A stretch of DNA of 64,000 nt from Frisingicoccus caecimuris (GCF_004340975.1 NZ_SLXA01000001.1:108915-172914); one strand, 5' to 3'. Shown: positions 34,472-43,807, counted from the stretch's first letter. The notes: generated by a model not told the origin, from the sequence alone. Program-made: numbers and translations.

Positions 34472-35167
34472 CTATGCTGTTCGCTTCCACATGTAGCAGG
34501 TTATGTATGGTTGCATGATTGATTGTGATGCACTTAATTTACTATCTGTTGCAGGGGATGATTTTCCTGTATCGCCGTGAGAGTGGGAATTACCGCCCCC
34601 CAAGTTTCCAGTGTTGCCGCTTACCGAATGTGTATGGTTTGGAGCAGTATTAACAGCCCCGGCCACTGTTTGTGCATCCACATAACTGCCAGCTGTCGAA
34701 GACGCTGCTGATGGGTATGCACCTTCGCCATGATGATGTGTTATAGAGCTTAACAAAGCCTTTACTACCAAAACGTGGGAATGTGCTCCACCATTACCGC
34801 TTGTTATATCTACACTATGACGGTGAGATGGTATTTCATTCACGGTCAACGTGTGGCCGGATGTAGTATGAGAATGTGAATTTACTGTGTGACTATGAGC
34901 CAAATTCACCGTTTTGGCTCCTCCGATCTTTTCTGCTGTTTGAAAGTCCGTATCTGATGTATCTACACCTATTGGTACGCGGCCACCTCCCCATGCTATC
35001 CATGTCCCTCCAAACAAAGTGCCAGGATTGACATTGTTCACGCTCATATAGATGCTCCCAACTGGATAAACCTTATCAAATGTCAGGTTACTGCCAGTTT
35101 TTGAAGCCACATAAGCTTTCATTTTCTGCCACAGCCGTTCGACGCCTGCATCATCTAAAAATCCCAT
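34472..35167 (-). CDS. phage baseplate/tip protein with seven His-X-His motifs
   Basis: A 231-aa protein. The N-terminal part has the tail-collar-like segment KVYPVGSIYMSVNNVNPGTLFGG. The C-terminal half is a repetitive His/Ser/Gly/Thr region with seven H-x-H motifs, at residues 91-93, 98-100, 115-117, 129-131, 144-146, 178-180 and 195-197. In T4 long tail fibres, H-x-H motifs of a trimer bind iron along a slender tip, and a similar metal-stapled receptor-binding needle is likely here. It lies between the Gp37-like protein and the fibre protein. Confidence 0.75.
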   Translation of the reverse strand: MGFLDDAGVERLWQKMKAYVASKTGSNLTFDKVYPVGSIYMSVNNVNPGTLFGGTWIAWGGGRVPIGVDTSDTDFQTAEKIGGAKTVNLAHSHTVNSHSHTTSGHTLTVNEIPSHRHSVDITSGNGGAHSHVLVVKALLSSITHHHGEGAYPSAASSTAGSYVDAQTVAGAVNTAPNHTHSVSGNTGNLGGGNSHSHGDTGKSSPATDSKLSASQSIMQPYITCYMWKRTA

Positions 35168-35179
35168 AGGCCCACTCCT

Positions 35180-36244
35180 TTACACGCAGATGGCATCGAT
35201 CTCCGCCTCTGTGATCGCTTCTATCACGCTCCCCGTGTTCCCACCGCCGACTCGGGGAGTTTCCTTCATTTTCCCACCAACTTTATACTGAGTCTTAATG
35301 CGGCCCCGTTCGATCTTGATGATCTTCTGGGTGATCTCCCGGCGGATAAGGAATCCTGTCGTATACTCCCGGCCGCCAACGATATCTCCGATATCTGCAA
35401 CCACATCCGCGACCTCCACGGTCATCTCTTTATAGTCTTTTAAGCTTTCCAGCCGTTCTGTCCCGCCTTTGATAAGCTCTGCTTCCGTCTCAGCATTTCC
35501 GTAATCATACACAGCCACCCGCTCATCCATGCCGAAAAAGGCCTGTGTCCGGCCGATATTGCCGTCCGCATCGGTATAGAGATGGACGACCAGCCGATCC
35601 GTCAATTCACCCTGGCCAAGGCAGATCAGATGGTTGATGCCACGGGTGTGATCCTTCGTAGTGAACCGTACCCTGCTGTCCTCGCTAAATTCCAGGCTGT
35701 CTGAATGATCCACGATGGGCATGGCCTGGACCTCAACGGTAAATCCATGCCGTTCCCCCTGCCGGAGCTTGATGTCCAACCTGGCTCCAAATTTACTCAG
35801 CATCTTTATGAGCCCGGTCAAAAGGTCCGTGTACCGGTCAAACTGGTAAGACGTTATCTGTATGCCGCTGTCTGTTTCCGGAACAGCAAAAAGGCCCGGG
35901 AACATCCCGTCCACAAGGTCTTTCATGATGGCATTCGCTTCACCAGCCACCATCCGGTAAGCGCTGCCTTCCGGCGGCTCAATGATCTTTTGAGATAACA
36001 TCTTCCGCCAGACATCCCCGGTGATCCTGACGGTATTACTGGCTGGAACCGTCTCCGGTGTGGAGACCGGGCCGCCATATTCCGTATCGGGGATATAGAT
36101 GTAAGCTACCCGGCTGTATATGTCTTCCCATTGCCCCAATGACACCGAAAACTGATAATCGTTGGTGCCGCCGATATCCATGTCCATATCCAGTTCAACC
36201 TGGCCCAGTTCTTTTTTATCTTTGTCCGCAAGCATGAAATCCAT
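35180..36244 (-). CDS. phage tail protein, siphovirus Gp37-like
   Basis: A 354-aa protein, ATG 36244 after GGAGGTAGG. The sequence follows the ReqiPepy6 Gp37-like (Sipho_Gp37) pattern: N-terminal MLADKDKKELGQVELDMD, a central QITSYQFDRYTDLLTGL segment and FSEDSRVRFTTKDHTRGINHLICLG split over two strands. These proteins form the tail-tip hub or Tal-like base below the distal tail ring. It lies directly after the Dit-like gene, as expected for the hub. No peptidase motif is evident. Confidence 0.8.
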   Translation of the reverse strand: MDFMLADKDKKELGQVELDMDMDIGGTNDYQFSVSLGQWEDIYSRVAYIYIPDTEYGGPVSTPETVPASNTVRITGDVWRKMLSQKIIEPPEGSAYRMVAGEANAIMKDLVDGMFPGLFAVPETDSGIQITSYQFDRYTDLLTGLIKMLSKFGARLDIKLRQGERHGFTVEVQAMPIVDHSDSLEFSEDSRVRFTTKDHTRGINHLICLGQGELTDRLVVHLYTDADGNIGRTQAFFGMDERVAVYDYGNAETEAELIKGGTERLESLKDYKEMTVEVADVVADIGDIVGGREYTTGFLIRREITQKIIKIERGRIKTQYKVGGKMKETPRVGGGNTGSVIEAITEAEIDAICV

Positions 36245-36247
36245 GAC

Positions 36248-37087
36248 CTACCTCCATTCCGGTTCGGACCGCTCGATAAACAGTGTCAGGTCAAAACCAA
36301 AGGCGTTGTTCCAGGTGATCTCGTTCATTCCCGGTATTATCGGCTCGAAAATAGATTTCGTTCCTCGGCGCCGGTTGTCAAACTCACTCAGGACAGCGCC
36401 ATCGTTTAATACACGCTTCACAGTCTTATCACGACTGTCGATCAAAAGATATTGTCCAGCTTCCAGCGTGGTATACACCTGGCGGACGATGCCGCCTATC
36501 GTCACCGCCGGATTGATAGCCGGACCGTAAATCTTTAAAAGGTATTTACACGGCGCATAATGGTCAAGATTGATATGACCGACAGAAATGATATCTGGAG
36601 CATAATCATAATCATAGTCGTATGGATAATCCAAATATGGATAACCTGTATCGCTGCCAACAGGATGGAAGGCCTTGATAGATTCAGTGACCCACTGGGG
36701 ATTGCCGCTTACAATAAAAATGGTATTGTCCAAGAAATTGCATCCATATTCCCACTCTGTCTTTTCACTCCCGAAAATATAACACCTCATATATTGCCCA
36801 TTAACATACAGACGACCCGGTGTTAAATTGACCACGTCTGAATCAACGACACTATAAAAATGATTAAGCGAGTTATAGTATTCATCCATTGTTCGTGCAG
36901 CGACAGTAAGAACAACATTTCTCTCGGACACCTCTGAATTAAATCCTTGAATCACCCCTCCATGGGATGCATTAAAAAATGTATAAGACTTTTTATAATT
37001 AAGGATATCCCCCGTCTGAATTCGATATGGCCACTCTACAAGATTGAGTTTTTCTCCCCGAGCATTTAAATAGTATATCTCCATCAT
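36248..37087 (-). CDS. phage distal tail protein (Dit-like)
   Basis: A 279-aa protein whose first ATG overlaps the tape measure stop. It has an N-terminal Dit-type beta-sandwich half (residues 1-135) with GVIQGFNSEVSERNVVLTV and a C-terminal half (RVLNDGAVLSEFDNRRRGTKSI, split by loops) ending in WNNAFGFDLTLFIERSEPEWR. A low-complexity Tyr/Asp stretch (PYDYDYDYAPD, near 154-164) lies in the linker. Dit forms the hexameric ring that joins the tail tube to the baseplate. Position after the tape measure supports the call. Confidence 0.82.
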   Translation of the reverse strand: MMEIYYLNARGEKLNLVEWPYRIQTGDILNYKKSYTFFNASHGGVIQGFNSEVSERNVVLTVAARTMDEYYNSLNHFYSVVDSDVVNLTPGRLYVNGQYMRCYIFGSEKTEWEYGCNFLDNTIFIVSGNPQWVTESIKAFHPVGSDTGYPYLDYPYDYDYDYAPDIISVGHINLDHYAPCKYLLKIYGPAINPAVTIGGIVRQVYTTLEAGQYLLIDSRDKTVKRVLNDGAVLSEFDNRRRGTKSIFEPIIPGMNEITWNNAFGFDLTLFIERSEPEWR

Positions 37088-40000
37088 ACGCCTACAATCT
37101 CTCCTATCAAACGGCCAAAGTCCCGACCGTCAACTTCCACCTTGACCCCCGCCCGGATCAGGGCTGCCACAATATAACTGGCCATTTTTTCATAATTTAT
37201 CAACTCCTGATTGTTTTCGAGTTCCACATTTTTATAAATTTTATTAACAAATTCAGAGGATAAACTTTCACCAATCGCATGATTTTCAGCTGCAACTGTA
37301 TCACGCATACGCTTAACAAGCCCAGAAGCATCAATCCCAGTAAAATCTAACGCACCAAGTGCCGTCTCGGAAATCTGCTCTGCAGCCGCTTCAACTTCAT
37401 CCTCTTTATCCAGAATTCCACCGATATAGCCATCATCAAAGTCGTGTGCCAGCTTACGAGTCTTTTTGGACGGTGAAGCAGATGCTTGTGTTGCCTGGAC
37501 AGCCGCAATAGCTTGTGCTGCCATTGAAGCCGCCGCCGCTACTGCTGCACTGAGACCGCCGTAAATACCATTGGCATAGCCGTTTGCAAAATCAATTCCA
37601 AGTCCATATGTTCCGTCAGAACCGATCCTAAGTCCGTTGACTGAATTGTCCCCAATTTCCTGACCGGTTGACCGAGACAAATCCTTCAGTGCTGCCATCG
37701 CTCGAATAAATTCATATACGGCCAGATTTGCTATTACACTGAAATGGCTATCTACTTCTGACGCATCCACACCACTATTCGCACCATCGCCAATAGATGA
37801 ACCGGCTGCATTTGCCGCACCAGTCTGCGCATTCATACTACTTGCAAGGTTGCTTCCAGCCGCTCCACCAGTGCTCTCAAAATGTCCTTCAACGCCCTGT
37901 GAATCCAGCCCTTCGTTCAAGTTCCTTCCAGTTCCGGCACCAGCCGCATATTCTTCTCTCCAGTGGGCCGTTGTCTCTTGAATAGCCGCATTCGCTGCAT
38001 CACCGGCAGCCTTCTCATGGTGTCCTGGAACATCGGCAGAATCAAATCCTTGCTTGCCGTTCTCAGCAAAATCCTTGTTTGCCGCATTATACGAAGGGGT
38101 ATGACCAGCCGTAGTCGTGACAGCTGCTTGACCGGCGGTATCTGCCGCTCCTTGAAACGTCGGGGCCAGTTGATCCAGTTCCCCTTTGGCCGCAAATACC
38201 ATCTGGTTACACTGATCGACCATCTCCTGTGTAACTCCCGGCATTCCCGCTTGAAGGGCTGCAAGCATCATCGCCACATTATTTTCCAAATCGCTTACCT
38301 GCTGTGTCAGCTGTTCCCGGTTCGCATTTGTTGCCGTCAACATTCCCTCAGAAACTGTCGCCAAAGCCTGCTGAATCTGATCAGCGCTCTCTGAATGTAC
38401 TGCTGCCAACAGCTGTTCACTGGCACCCATCTCATCGATGGACACCTTTGCCTGATTTGTTGTTGCCGAATACTCAGCAACCTTCCCTTGCATAAAATCA
38501 TACTTTGCATTGGCATCATCCAGTGTCTGGTTACATTCATCAATGGTAGTATCTAATTCGCTCACAACAGACTGGGCAGCTTCCATTTCACCCCGACATT
38601 TATTGAGAGCCTCTTCTGTTTCGCTGGTGGCCGATCCAGAATTTAATAATTCCTTTTCATACTGAGCAACCACTGTGTTATAGGCCGACTGTTTCTCATT
38701 CAAAACTTCCATCGCATCATTCCGCGCTTGTTCAGCCTCGGCAAGATTCATCTCAGCTTCCCAGATACTCTGGGCAATCGGAACAAGGCTTTCCTGCGCC
38801 GCTTTGGCCATGATCATATCTTTACTAGCCTCGGTAACCGCCACGATTGCATCTTTATTCATATTAAGATACCCGGTCTCTTCATCTATCACCAGATTTA
38901 ATCCAGGAATCTTACCATTGAGTTCGTCTACGATGGCCGCCATCGCCGCCTTGTCTTCAGCGCTTTTATTTTCTTTGTCCGATAATTCAAACAGCTTCTG
39001 TGTGAGAATATCGATCGCACCAGCTTCCGACATAGCACCGTCGTAAGACTGCTGACGCTGTTCGATACTTCTCTGAACGGACTCGTTAGTCTTACTTAAG
39101 CTCTCCATAAGAGTTTCATTCTCTTCCACCCAAGCGGTCGTCTCTAAAGTTGCTTCTTCCTGAGTCGCACAGTAAGCAATGATACCAGCTGTCAGAACGC
39201 CCACTGCTGTCAAAGCAAGTCCCAAAGGTCCCCCAAGAATAGACAGTGCAGCATTCCAAGCGGTCGTAGCCGCAGTGGCCAACGTAATCTTTCCGGTAAT
39301 AACACCAACAATAACCTCTTTTGCCGATAATGCGCCTGAAGCAGCCAGTATTTGCGCCGCATTTGCAGCTTCTGCAGCTGTGAGCATTGTCAACGCCGTA
39401 TCAAAGGCCGTAATCAATGGTGTTATTGATCCTACAATCTTATAAGCGCCAAAAGCCGTAGCTCCTGCCGCTACTAGCGGCACGACGATTTCTGCGTGTT
39501 CTCCAAGAATGTCCAAAATATCAACTGCCAGTTCAATAGCCGGCACAAAGATCTTTCCAGCTGTTGTAGCCAGATTTTCAAACATTGTGACCGTCGTACC
39601 AATGGCATTTTTTATACCGCCAGAGGTCAAAGACTTTGCCATCTTATCAATCGCATCTTTTACCGGCTTTTGGACCGACTTCGGAAGCATGTCTGCCAGA
39701 CCATCACCAAGTGCTTTTGAAATCTCAACGGCAGCATTCCATATTTCATTCTTATTTGCTGAAATACCTTTGGTAAAGGCTTTAATAAATTGGATAGCCG
39801 ATTTGATCATCTTCGGCGCCTGTTTTGTGGCTTCCGTTGCCATGTCGGCAAATATAGTTCCCGCCTCTTTGACAGCCCCTTTTAAGCCGCCATCTGTAAA
39901 TGCTTCCGATAACTGGTCCACGTATCCAATCCCTGCTTGGACCGCTTCGCGAAGTTCAACATCTACACTTTCATAAACCTGAATGCCCAATCCTTCAACA

Positions 40001-41010
40001 GCGGACTGTAATAACGTGATATCGCCTTTCAGGTTATCGTTCATGACTCCGGCCATCTCTTCGGCTGCACCGCTGGCATTATTGATAGATAGTGTTAGCT
40101 TTTCAAAATCCTCGTCAGAGGCATTTACGATTGCCAAAAGCCCCGACATAGCCTCCTGTCCAGCAAGAGAAGACGCCATCTGAACTTTCTGTTCTTCTGA
40201 TAAGCCGGCAAACTTGGTCCGAAGGTCAGCCATGACATCACTAAGCGGGCGCATTGTTCCATCTGCATTTGTCATGCTAAGTCCAAGCTCATCTATTGCC
40301 GCCGCCGCATCTGCCGGCGGGTCTGATAATCGGGTAAACATTGTACGTAATGCTGTACCCGCCTTTTCACCCTTAATGCCAGCATTTGCCATTAATCCAA
40401 TGGCAACCGCTGTATCTTCAATACTGTAGCCAAGGGCTCCAGCCAAAGGTGCAACATACTGAAATGTTGCGCCCATCAGTCCAACATTCGTATTAGAATT
40501 GGACGCTGCTTTTGCTAAAACATCTGCAAAATGACTGGAATCTGATGCCTGAAGTCCAAAAGCGGTCAAAGCATCTGTTACAATATCGGATACACTAGCT
40601 AAATCTTCTCCCGAAGCCGCAGCCAAGTTCATAATACCCTCAAGGCCGCCTAACATATCCTCAGTAGACCATCCGGCCATAGCCATATATTTTAAAGCTG
40701 CCGCTGATTCTGTCGCCGAAAACTTTGTCGTGGCGCCCATTTCCTTTGCTTTCGTTGCCAGTTCTTCAATCTGCTCTCCTGTGGCACCAGATATAGCTTC
40801 TACTTCTGACATACCTGTCTCAAAGCTGCTTCCGGCTTTTACGGAATAGCCTGCAAAAGCTGTCAATGCACCACTTGCTACCGTTATGGCCGCCGTGGTT
40901 GCTTTTAACCCCGTTGATGCCAGACTCCCAAGCTTCGATATATCTTTTTCAATCCCTGAACTGTCTAATCCAGTTTCAATAACAACCTTGCCATCTGCCA
41001 ATATCCTCAC
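37084..41010 (-). CDS. phage tail tape measure protein
   Basis: A 1308-aa protein with probable GTG start at 41010. The N-terminal TP901-type core is clear (FETGMSEVEAISGATGEQ, LATKAKEMGATTKFSATESA, AYKIVG hydrophobic segments near 520-620). Long helical, Ala/Glu-rich stretches and a hydrophobic central region follow. The protein sets tail length and is ejected with the DNA; at about 1.5 angstrom per residue it predicts a tail near 195 nm, which fits a siphophage. It is the largest gene of the window. Confidence 0.95.
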   Translation of the reverse strand: MRILADGKVVIETGLDSSGIEKDISKLGSLASTGLKATTAAITVASGALTAFAGYSVKAGSSFETGMSEVEAISGATGEQIEELATKAKEMGATTKFSATESAAALKYMAMAGWSTEDMLGGLEGIMNLAAASGEDLASVSDIVTDALTAFGLQASDSSHFADVLAKAASNSNTNVGLMGATFQYVAPLAGALGYSIEDTAVAIGLMANAGIKGEKAGTALRTMFTRLSDPPADAAAAIDELGLSMTNADGTMRPLSDVMADLRTKFAGLSEEQKVQMASSLAGQEAMSGLLAIVNASDEDFEKLTLSINNASGAAEEMAGVMNDNLKGDITLLQSAVEGLGIQVYESVDVELREAVQAGIGYVDQLSEAFTDGGLKGAVKEAGTIFADMATEATKQAPKMIKSAIQFIKAFTKGISANKNEIWNAAVEISKALGDGLADMLPKSVQKPVKDAIDKMAKSLTSGGIKNAIGTTVTMFENLATTAGKIFVPAIELAVDILDILGEHAEIVVPLVAAGATAFGAYKIVGSITPLITAFDTALTMLTAAEAANAAQILAASGALSAKEVIVGVITGKITLATAATTAWNAALSILGGPLGLALTAVGVLTAGIIAYCATQEEATLETTAWVEENETLMESLSKTNESVQRSIEQRQQSYDGAMSEAGAIDILTQKLFELSDKENKSAEDKAAMAAIVDELNGKIPGLNLVIDEETGYLNMNKDAIVAVTEASKDMIMAKAAQESLVPIAQSIWEAEMNLAEAEQARNDAMEVLNEKQSAYNTVVAQYEKELLNSGSATSETEEALNKCRGEMEAAQSVVSELDTTIDECNQTLDDANAKYDFMQGKVAEYSATTNQAKVSIDEMGASEQLLAAVHSESADQIQQALATVSEGMLTATNANREQLTQQVSDLENNVAMMLAALQAGMPGVTQEMVDQCNQMVFAAKGELDQLAPTFQGAADTAGQAAVTTTAGHTPSYNAANKDFAENGKQGFDSADVPGHHEKAAGDAANAAIQETTAHWREEYAAGAGTGRNLNEGLDSQGVEGHFESTGGAAGSNLASSMNAQTGAANAAGSSIGDGANSGVDASEVDSHFSVIANLAVYEFIRAMAALKDLSRSTGQEIGDNSVNGLRIGSDGTYGLGIDFANGYANGIYGGLSAAVAAAASMAAQAIAAVQATQASASPSKKTRKLAHDFDDGYIGGILDKEDEVEAAAEQISETALGALDFTGIDASGLVKRMRDTVAAENHAIGESLSSEFVNKIYKNVELENNQELINYEKMASYIVAALIRAGVKVEVDGRDFGRLIGEIVGV

Positions 41011-41049
41011 CTACCTCGAGTAAAGACACCGGCACATCGGCACACATCT

Positions 41050-41172
41050 TTAAATCTTTAATTCAAATTCTTTTTTGCAATCCTTATTTTTGCACTTCAA
41101 AAAAATGCCCTGGCATTTGGCACCCGGTATTTTAAATACATTCACCGGATAGCCGCAATGCGGGCATTTCAC
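41050..41172 (-). CDS. 40-aa zinc-ribbon protein (Com-like)
   Basis: A 40-aa protein with GTG start at 41172, six bases after AAAAGG. It begins MKCPHCGYPVN and continues with GAKCQ and LKCKNKDCKKEFEL. The set C3-x2-C6 and C27-x4-C32 makes a compact zinc ribbon, similar in style to the phage Mu Com translational regulator and other small phage Com-like proteins. It sits between the tail chaperone Gp15 and the tape measure, so a role in regulating tape measure translation or tail assembly is a reasonable guess. Confidence 0.65.
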   Translation of the reverse strand: MKCPHCGYPVNVFKIPGAKCQGIFLKCKNKDCKKEFELKI

Positions 41173-41193
41173 TTTCACCTTTTCAATTTTTCA

Positions 41194-41781
41194 TCACCTC
41201 TGAAGGATGTGACTGATATCCCCACCATTTATAAGCGCTTCCTCGATTTCTTCAATCATCTGGCTCTTATGTTCTGGCATCGGAAGTTTATATTGTTCTT
41301 TCATCCTTTTATAAAACCGCTTCTGGTCATTGGTCATCTTCCCGGTTATTTCCATATTCCGGTACCCAATGATCTTCGTTATCTCGTTATCATCACCCAA
41401 AGACTGAAATAACGACCGGAACTTCCACCAATGCATATAAGGCAGTTCCTGCAGATCGATACTATACTGAGACAAAAATGCCGAATAGATATAATCACCG
41501 TCACAATCAAATCGATACAACGGCTTACGTGATCGTTTCTTTTCATCCTTTTTCCCACAGGAATAAAACCACATGATCTGCTCCAACGCTTCTACTATAT
41601 TCTTTGGAATAGATGGATAGCAAAGCTTAAGCATCCGATAGATTTTCTCTTCATCAGACAGTATATCATCCTGCAACGTAAGTTCCAGATTAACAAAAAT
41701 ACGATAGTCCGTATTTATTTTAACTTCCACCCCGTCAATCTGAACTGTCTGTGGAAGTCTCTCAGTTAAAAGAGAACTCAT
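41194..41781 (-). CDS. phage Gp15-type tail assembly chaperone
   Basis: A 195-aa protein of the bacteriophage Gp15 family: N-terminal LTERLPQTVQIDGVEVKINTD, then FVNLELTLQDDILSDEEK and the C-terminal Lys-rich helix. It corresponds to the second tail assembly chaperone before the tape measure. It is in the -1 frame of the preceding gene, but a TAA directly before its ATG in that frame rules out a gpG-GT style fusion, so it is translated separately. Confidence 0.82.
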   Translation of the reverse strand: MSSLLTERLPQTVQIDGVEVKINTDYRIFVNLELTLQDDILSDEEKIYRMLKLCYPSIPKNIVEALEQIMWFYSCGKKDEKKRSRKPLYRFDCDGDYIYSAFLSQYSIDLQELPYMHWWKFRSLFQSLGDDNEITKIIGYRNMEITGKMTNDQKRFYKRMKEQYKLPMPEHKSQMIEEIEEALINGGDISHILQR

Positions 41782-41786
41782 TTACA

Positions 41787-42140
41787 TCACTTCTTTTTCG
41801 GACGATACTTTTTGGCTGCTACATCTGAAAGTTTTTTCATTTCAGCAATCTGTTTATCCTCCGAATCACGGATTTTAGAAAACACGTTCAACGCAGTCAT
41901 CATGTTTGGACGACTACCGCAAATCTTTTCGCCCATTCCTGCACCAAAAAGTATATCGCATCCCTCAGAAACCACCGAAAACATCTTTCTCATAGCATCC
42001 CCCGGCTTCGTTTCTGCCAGTTGAACCACTTCTTCCGATGCTGCAACGATATTACTTTTTATATCCGCATAATAATCGGCTGTTTCTGCATCATAGATGT
42101 CAAAATCAACTTCTACACCATTGTCGAATTTAACCAACAT
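41787..42140 (-). CDS. phage tail assembly chaperone (first)
   Basis: A 117-aa mostly helical protein, ATG after AAAGGAGG. It starts MLVKFDNGVEVDFDIYDAETADYY and ends in a very basic tail KKYRPKKK. Position after the tail tube gene and before Gp15 marks it as the first chaperone that coats the tape measure during assembly; the sequence resembles the DUF6673 group of Clostridial phages. Confidence 0.7.
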   Translation of the reverse strand: MLVKFDNGVEVDFDIYDAETADYYADIKSNIVAASEEVVQLAETKPGDAMRKMFSVVSEGCDILFGAGMGEKICGSRPNMMTALNVFSKIRDSEDKQIAEMKKLSDVAAKKYRPKKK

Positions 42141-42152
42141 AAAATCCCTCCT

Positions 42153-42641
42153 TTATACAGATGCTGTAAATGTTTTCGAATTTGTATCAAAAGTTCCTTC
42201 GGTCAAGTTCCCAATCTGAAGCAGATTACCAGACGCCGCCATCTCACCGTCATTATTTTCAAAATTTGAAATTTCAACAGCTACGTGAAATTTTCTCGCA
42301 TGATAGGAACTTCCTGTATCTCCAACCTTCTGATCCAGATCCACAATCACATAATCTGTCTCAGCATCACCGCCAACTTTTTGAAGTTCACCAATCTTGC
42401 AAATAAAATCAACTGCTTCCTCACTGCGAATCTGATCTGTATTAAATGAAGACGACCAATCATACCCCGTAACTCGTTTGGTCTGGGCTTTGTCATTAAT
42501 GTACCGTTTAGAGCTTGTCTGCGCCGAAGGAGATTCATTCAATTCCGAAAAACCGGCACCCATAAAAGCATATGTAGAATCGGTGCTCCCTACGTCAATA
42601 TAGTTCGCCTGCATATATCTCTGTCTTACTTCACCTGACAT
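42153..42641 (-). CDS. phage major tail (tube) protein
   Basis: A 162-aa protein, beta-rich, beginning MSGEVRQRYMQANYIDVGS, with a central SKRYINDKAQTKRVTGYDWSS and C-terminal FHVAVEISNFENNDGEMAASGNL. Size and composition match the tail tube proteins of siphophages, which stack as hexamers around the tape measure. The gene lies between the tail terminator-like gene and the chaperones, the standard place. Confidence 0.82.
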   Translation of the reverse strand: MSGEVRQRYMQANYIDVGSTDSTYAFMGAGFSELNESPSAQTSSKRYINDKAQTKRVTGYDWSSSFNTDQIRSEEAVDFICKIGELQKVGGDAETDYVIVDLDQKVGDTGSSYHARKFHVAVEISNFENNDGEMAASGNLLQIGNLTEGTFDTNSKTFTASV

Positions 42642-42642
42642 C

Positions 42643-43074
42643 TTAAATCATCCTTTCCTGAAAATATGTTAATTTACATTGTATCTGATACTGAGCCAGG
42701 GTCTCATCCGCATTATAAACATACCCCGTTGTCTCAGCAAAAATCTTTCGTGGTGTCTTTTTATCGTCCAACACCGGTAGTTTACCCTGTAGCGTACTTT
42801 GTTCCAGCCAGTCAGCAAACCGTTCATAAAAACCGCTGTTGGAAATATTTTCAATGGTATCCGGACCATAATATTCCCGGCTGGCAAATACAAAGGCAAA
42901 CTGTCTGACAGAACTGCCACCCATGTATTTTTTTACAATTGGATTCACCGGCGTCGGCTCGATCATATAGTTAACTGCATCATCATCCATATAATTAACA
43001 TTCACAGCCTTAGAAAATTCATCCAGAAACGGACAGCCCTGAATGAAATCCCGAATACTTTCTATAATCGTCAT
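42643..43074 (-). CDS. phage tail terminator/minor capsid 3-type protein
   Basis: A 143-aa protein with an N-terminal MTIIESIRDFIQGCPFL helix and an alpha/beta core (VRQFAFVFASREYYGPDT). The arrangement matches the Minor_capsid_3 type, which caps the tail tube top and joins it to the head. The start overlaps the stop of the preceding gene by 4 bp. Relatives are sometimes wrongly named chloramphenicol resistance proteins; nothing here supports that. Confidence 0.7.
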   Translation of the reverse strand: MTIIESIRDFIQGCPFLDEFSKAVNVNYMDDDAVNYMIEPTPVNPIVKKYMGGSSVRQFAFVFASREYYGPDTIENISNSGFYERFADWLEQSTLQGKLPVLDDKKTPRKIFAETTGYVYNADETLAQYQIQCKLTYFQERMI

Positions 43075-43400
43075 CCTGGTTTACCTCCTGCAAATCTTGC
43101 TACTGATTGAACAACCTCATCGCCGCGATCAGCCCACATCCGCCTGTCCCACAACTTTCCACGAAGTCCGCTGCCGCGGTTCTGCTCATATTGCTTTTTA
43201 GAATATACCTGTGGGTACATAATAGTATCCACATTTTCGATTGCCGAATTTTTCAGCATCCCAGATTTCATGGGGACATATGGGTCTGACAGCCTTCGGA
43301 CCTCATGAGTAAAAAAGCGCTGTGCATCTCCATTTTTATTCAGCCCTCTCTTAAGCAATATTTGCTGTGTAGGATTCATCGTCAATTTTACTCTTGCCAT
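43071..43400 (-). CDS. phage minor capsid 2-type protein (tail completion)
   Basis: A 109-aa basic protein of the Minor_capsid_2 type: ILLKRGLNKNGDAQRFFTHEV, YVPMKSGMLKNSA and LWDRRMWADRGDEVVQSVARF. In related phages this gene follows the head-closure protein and acts at the neck, like HK97-gp10-type proteins. Its stop and start overlap with both neighbours, so the neck genes are tightly coupled. Confidence 0.75.
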   Translation of the reverse strand: MARVKLTMNPTQQILLKRGLNKNGDAQRFFTHEVRRLSDPYVPMKSGMLKNSAIENVDTIMYPQVYSKKQYEQNRGSGLRGKLWDRRMWADRGDEVVQSVARFAGGKPG

Positions 43401-43807
43401 CAGGAGACACCTCCAATTCGAAAATGTGGATTATTACCACGGCGATTATCCGAAAACGAATTCACCCGTGCGACGTACGGATATTTATTCAACAGATCCG
43501 AAGCCTGACGTATATCGTCATCCACCAGACCCCTGACAACCAGATCGTCATTCTGAATCGTCCAATAGCCGTCTGTATCTTCCGACTGCTTCCATTCTGA
43601 ATGATCAAGAAACTTTCTATCTGTCACTGACTCTTCCGGGACCCGAATCTTGTAGATATCTGCACTGTGTACACCTGACTGGTCAACAGATGTTTTCTGA
43701 TCTGTATACCAATGGACGTTTCTAATCTGTGTCCGGACATACTCGGTCAATTTTGTAACCGGATTGCTTTTTTGATTATAAATGGTTATGTCTGCATTAG
43801 TAATCAT
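43400..43807 (-). CDS. phage neck/head-closure protein (Minor_capsid_1-like)
   Basis: A 135-aa protein starting MITNADITIYNQKSN, with HWYTDQKTSVDQSGVHSAD and DLVVRGLVDDDIRQ. In gene order it lies between the head-tail connector and the Minor_capsid_2 protein, so it is the likely head-closure (stopper) protein. Similarity to the DUF6751/Minor_capsid_1 group is a motif-level impression. Confidence 0.65.
   Translation of the reverse strand: MITNADITIYNQKSNPVTKLTEYVRTQIRNVHWYTDQKTSVDQSGVHSADIYKIRVPEESVTDRKFLDHSEWKQSEDTDGYWTIQNDDLVVRGLVDDDIRQASDLLNKYPYVARVNSFSDNRRGNNPHFRIGGVS

Noticed and set aside
34472..35167. Diversity-generating retroelement target in the tail tip gene
   Set aside because: No reverse transcriptase gene or template repeat was seen in the window.
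41781..41800. Programmed -1 frameshift joining the two tail chaperones, suggested by AAAAAG near the end of the first gene
   Set aside because: Gp15 is in the -1 frame, but a TAA lies in that frame directly before its ATG, and the heptamer G-AAA-AAG is not a proper slippery site.
42643..43074. Chloramphenicol resistance protein
   Set aside because: This label is often attached to relatives, but the gene is in the neck module and shows a tail-terminator-type sequence.
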